This document shows positions 23,263 through 25,353 of a stretch of 25,353 nucleotides of DNA, piece after piece (the stretch's first letter is position 1; every line of letters starts with the position of its first letter). The stretch is from JALYNX01 sp035292685 (GTDB taxonomy: Bacteria > Actinomycetota > Acidimicrobiia > Spongiisociales > ZC4RG35). The stretch spans positions 1 to 25,353 of the forward strand of contig DATDPP010000055.1 of assembly GCA_035292685.1 (NCBI GenBank), written 5' to 3'. Below the pieces are notes generated by a model. It did not search any database, was not told the DNA's origin, and saw nothing but the letters and a program-made list of their open reading frames with translations. The translations under genes were made by a program, and so were the position numbers.

Positions 23263-23320
23263 TGTGATAGCAGAATGGCTCTGTTCGATTCGTGCGCGTT
23301 GCGCTCTCGGACGCGGGAGA

Positions 23321-23383
23321 TCAAACCTGAACTTCGCGAGCCAGCTGGGCCACGCGCTGGTGTGACAGTCCGATAACGGTGCC
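23321..23383 (-). pseudogene. C-terminal remnant of an HTH (HicB-like) antitoxin
   Basis: The last 20 codons (GTVIGLSHQRVAQLAREVQV) and stop of the gene at 25081 are repeated here without the rest. Upstream of the junction the minus frame continues into unrelated DNA and is not coding. The gene end was copied or left behind by recombination. Confidence 0.85.
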
Positions 23384-23573
23384 GTACGAATCTTCAGAAA
23401 GCAGGACCCACTTGAACCCGCCCGGCTTCTGTGTCATCCCGGGATGCACCTCGCCGAGTGTGACTAGCCGCCGGGTACTCCTCGGTGATGGCGAAGATCG
23501 GGAGATCGAGGTCTGTTGGAAGCACGCAGAGGGAGAGGTCGACCTTGAGACGATCACACCATTGAGCGGCTGA
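23379..23573 (+). CDS. Small putative zinc-binding protein
   Basis: This is 64 residues from GTG 23379. It contains CVIPGC (CX4C), with the cysteines at about residues 18 and 23, and CWKH (CX2H) about 23 residues later; this is a plausible zinc knuckle. The frame starts four to five bases before the end of the left 138-bp repeat, so its true start may lie elsewhere or be created by the junction. No family is recognised. Function is unknown. Confidence 0.45.
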   Translation: MPYESSESRTHLNPPGFCVIPGCTSPSVTSRRVLLGDGEDREIEVCWKHAEGEVDLETITPLSG

Positions 23574-23602
23574 CCGCATCAATCTGGGCTCTTGAGATGG
23601 AA

Positions 23603-24823
23603 TCAAGAGAGGGGCGATGACGGTTCGCCTTCGTCTGCCCGGTCCCATGCCGTCATGTCGGCGATGAGGACCGCAACGCAGACACCGAGCACTCCGACCA
23701 CCACCGTCAGAGGCCCGAGGCCCCCGAGGCTGCCGATGAGGAGCAGGAAGGGGAGCGCTGCCAAGCGGTTCAAGGCGATGGCCCTGTTGAGCGACCCCTT
23801 TGGGTGGGTCAGGGAGGCGATCTGGATCAGCGCCATGGCGCTCAAGGCGATCATCACCGCCCCGACCAGGAGCCAACGATGACTCTGGTCCATTTCCCCG
23901 GGGCCGGCTTCCGTCACTGCATGGTTCAGCGCGACCCCCACCGCGGCCAGGGCTGCGGCAAGGGGGAAATGTGCATAGATCCAAGCTGTGGGCCGCCAAG
24001 TCCGGCGGTCCGCCTCACTCCTCCGCACCACGGACCCCTCGGCGTTGTCGAAATACATCCACCACAGGGTGGTGGCCACCCCGATGCCGGAGGCGGCGGC
24101 CAGCACCGGGCCCAACGCCCAGTCGAGGTGCCGGAGCCCGGCCATCACCGCCACCAGGGATTCACCCAGGACGAGGATGGTGAACAGCCCGAAACGCTCC
24201 GGGAGGTGCGACACATCGAGGGGAACCCCCGCCTGCTGTCGGCGCATGACCCACGGCGTCGCCAGATCGATGGTCAGTGCCACCGCCCAGAGGGCGAACC
24301 GAGCCGGCTCCGGGGCGAAGATGGACCCGGTCCAGAAGGCCGCGGCGAGCCCGAACCCAACTAGGTAGCCGCCCACCAGGTGGCGGGTCTCGGTGACATG
24401 GCGGTAGACCCGGGCGTACATGGCGAGTAGTACCAGTCGAGCCGACGCGTATCCGGCGGAGAAGGCCATGGTCGACTCGGCCGGGCCGGAGGTCAGCGCC
24501 GCCGCGATGACCAGTACCGCCATCATCTGAGCGGTGGCAAGCAGCCGGTATACGAGGTCGTCGGTGTCGTATCTGTCGGCATAGAAGGTGTGACTCGCCC
24601 ATAGCCACCACAGCAGGGCGAAGTAGCCGGTGAACGAGGCCAGCCCGGTCCAGGAGAGGTCCCTGTGGAGCCTTTCCCCGAGCACTGCCACCACCACGAC
24701 AAAAGCCAGGTCGTAGAACAGCTCGAGCCAGGTCGCGGTGCGGCCACGGTTCTGCTCCAATGTCTGCAGCCTGGGCGGAGTGATCCTGGCGATCCTGGCC
24801 CGGCGCGAGCCGTGTCCGGTCAT
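23603..24823 (-). CDS. Low-temperature-requirement A (LtrA) family membrane protein
   Basis: The protein has 406 residues with about ten membrane helices. Family signatures are WLELFYDLAFVVVVAVLG near residue 33 and the HLPERFGLFTILVLGESLVAV block near 200. The ATG at 24823 has GGAAAGGA upstream, unlike the leaderless TA genes. LtrA was first found in Listeria as needed for growth in the cold; its biochemical role remains unknown. It is the only ordinary-sized non-TA gene in the array and lies between the two 138-bp repeats. Confidence 0.88.
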   Translation of the reverse strand: MTGHGSRRARIARITPPRLQTLEQNRGRTATWLELFYDLAFVVVVAVLGERLHRDLSWTGLASFTGYFALLWWLWASHTFYADRYDTDDLVYRLLATAQMMAVLVIAAALTSGPAESTMAFSAGYASARLVLLAMYARVYRHVTETRHLVGGYLVGFGLAAAFWTGSIFAPEPARFALWAVALTIDLATPWVMRRQQAGVPLDVSHLPERFGLFTILVLGESLVAVMAGLRHLDWALGPVLAAASGIGVATTLWWMYFDNAEGSVVRRSEADRRTWRPTAWIYAHFPLAAALAAVGVALNHAVTEAGPGEMDQSHRWLLVGAVMIALSAMALIQIASLTHPKGSLNRAIALNRLAALPFLLLIGSLGGLGPLTVVVGVLGVCVAVLIADMTAWDRADEGEPSSPLS

Positions 24824-25005
24824 GGGTCCTTTCCGAACGCGGGAAGATAGACCGCGGCGCGGAGCCCCGCTCGCGAATCCGCAGCAATCTCAGCTCGCAG
24901 GGTTGACCGGAGTCACTGCCGCTCGGACTTCGGCTGGAGTCAGGTTCGGGGCCTTTGACTGATCCGTCATGTCCAGCCGCGAGCCATCTCGTTTCAACGC
25001 CGCAC

Positions 25006-25022
25006 CCTGGAAACGGGACTGG
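25006..25022 (+). repeat. Boundary motif copy 8
   Basis: CCTGGAAACGGGACTGG, two mismatches at the right end. It opens the right 138-bp repeat and lies between the upstream region of LtrA and the stop of the HTH antitoxin gene. Confidence 0.78.
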
Positions 25023-25143
25023 TGTGATAGCAGAATGGCTCTGTTCGATTCGTGCGCGTTGCGCTCTCGGACGCGGGAGATCAAACCTGAACTTCGCGAG
25101 CCAGCTGGGCCACGCGCTGGTGTGACAGTCCGATAACGGTGCC
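25006..25143 (+). repeat. Right copy of the 138-bp direct repeat
   Basis: One base differs from 23246-23383. Here the reading frame on the minus strand continues past the end of the repeat into the full antitoxin gene, so this copy is the intact, probably original context. Confidence 0.95.
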
Positions 25144-25353
25144 AATGTCCCGGTAGGAAAGTTGATGGACATGGCGAAGTCTTGAGATTGCTTCTCTCAA
25201 CATTTGATCACGCATGGCAGCGGCTTGCTCCTCGACATGGTTCGCATTCTCGAAGGCGCGCAATGCCTCTGACGCCGCGTCATCTTCGAAGACAAAGCGG
25301 AGGTCGAGATCCTTCCACTCGTTCAGATTTTCAGCGGCGGCAATCGCTTCTCG
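25081..25353 (-). CDS. HicB-like antitoxin with C-terminal HTH (5' end outside the window)
   Basis: The frame is open from the window edge to TGA at 25081 (90 residues seen). REAIAAAENLNEWKDLDLRF resembles the end of a HicB-like domain (the REAIA helix), then an alanine/glutamate-rich linker, then a sigma-4-like helix-turn-helix: LSYRDIGTVIGLSHQRVAQLA. Actinobacterial HicB-family antitoxins often carry such an HTH to bind their own operator. The matching toxin, if any, should lie beyond the right edge. Confidence 0.7.
   Translation of the reverse strand, partial: REAIAAAENLNEWKDLDLRFVFEDDAASEALRAFENANHVEEQAAAMRDQMLREAISRLRHVHQLSYRDIGTVIGLSHQRVAQLAREVQV

Larger units (their letters stand above)
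23246..23383 (+). repeat. Left copy of a 138-bp direct repeat
   Basis: This is identical to 25006-25143 apart from one base (T at 23253, C at 25013), at a fixed offset of 1760 bp. It begins exactly with the boundary motif and ends inside the coding region for the last 20 codons of the HTH antitoxin. Beyond 23383 the two copies share nothing. Confidence 0.95.

Noticed and set aside
24857..25005. Short minus-strand frame between LtrA and motif 8 (MTDQSKAPNLTPAEVRAAV)
   Set aside because: It gives only 26 residues from the ATG at 24970, or a longer frame only by reading through the boundary motif. It could be a remnant but nothing confirms coding.
19265..25022. Boundary motifs as classical integron attC sites
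   Set aside because: attC sites need two pairs of inverted cores with GTTRRRY at the end. The motif copies show no such pairing with nearby DNA by eye, and there is no integrase in the window. A structural search would be needed to be certain.
19265..25022. CRISPR array
   Set aside because: The repeats are 17 bp, diverged, and 0.5-1.8 kb apart with genes between them.

Overview
This is a GC-rich (roughly two-thirds G+C by eye), gene-dense bacterial window that reads like an actinobacterium. It has a DDN-type (F420-linked) nitroreductase, a PspC protein, three class III nucleotidyl cyclases (one fused to an alpha/beta hydrolase as in mycobacterial LipJ/Rv1900c), many GTG/TTG starts, and several genes that seem leaderless (a -10 box about 7-10 nt before the start codon, no ribosome binding site). 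Acidimicrobiia or a related deep actinobacterial lineage is plausible, but that is inference; there is no rRNA or other marker here.

Layout. 1-3.0 kb: end of a membrane protein, a B12-binding radical SAM gene overlapping a small four-helix membrane protein, and a divergent EamA transporter. A 17-bp perfect hairpin lies at 3024-3061. 3.1-7.8 kb: a minus-strand operon of lipoprotein binding protein, two permeases and an ATPase (Fe/polyamine/thiamine-type ABC importer), ending in a HAD phosphatase. 7.9-10.9 kb: a frame-broken cyclase, a PEBP lipoprotein and an intact six-helix membrane adenylate cyclase. 11-11.9 kb: a decayed Fic toxin with a ribbon-helix-helix antitoxin. 11.9-13.8 kb: deazaflavin nitroreductase, stand-alone LigD-type primase-polymerase, Rieske protein. 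13.8-18.7 kb: lipase-like hydrolase, 48-residue membrane microprotein, FAD monooxygenase, divergent MarR regulator, PspC protein, and the hydrolase-cyclase fusion.

18.7-25.35 kb is an accessory island and the most interesting part. Seven complete or near-complete type II toxin-antitoxin (TA) pairs lie side by side on both strands: Phd/ParE, VapBC, VapBC, HicAB, RHH/Doc, RHH/MazF, RHH/MazF. A LtrA membrane protein and the start of another, HicB/HTH-like, antitoxin follow. Eight copies of a 17-bp motif, consensus CCTGGAAAYGGGACGTG, mark the boundaries of these units, once per boundary and always on the plus strand whatever the gene direction. The same motif opens both copies of a 138-bp direct repeat (23246-23383 and 25006-25143). 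This looks like a modular TA cassette array joined at a fixed junction sequence. No integrase is visible in the window and I see no attC-like fold by eye, so the joining mechanism is open.

Most of the TA pairs also share a promoter plan: an inverted or direct repeat over a -10 box, with the antitoxin start codon just downstream. That suggests autoregulated, leaderless transcripts.
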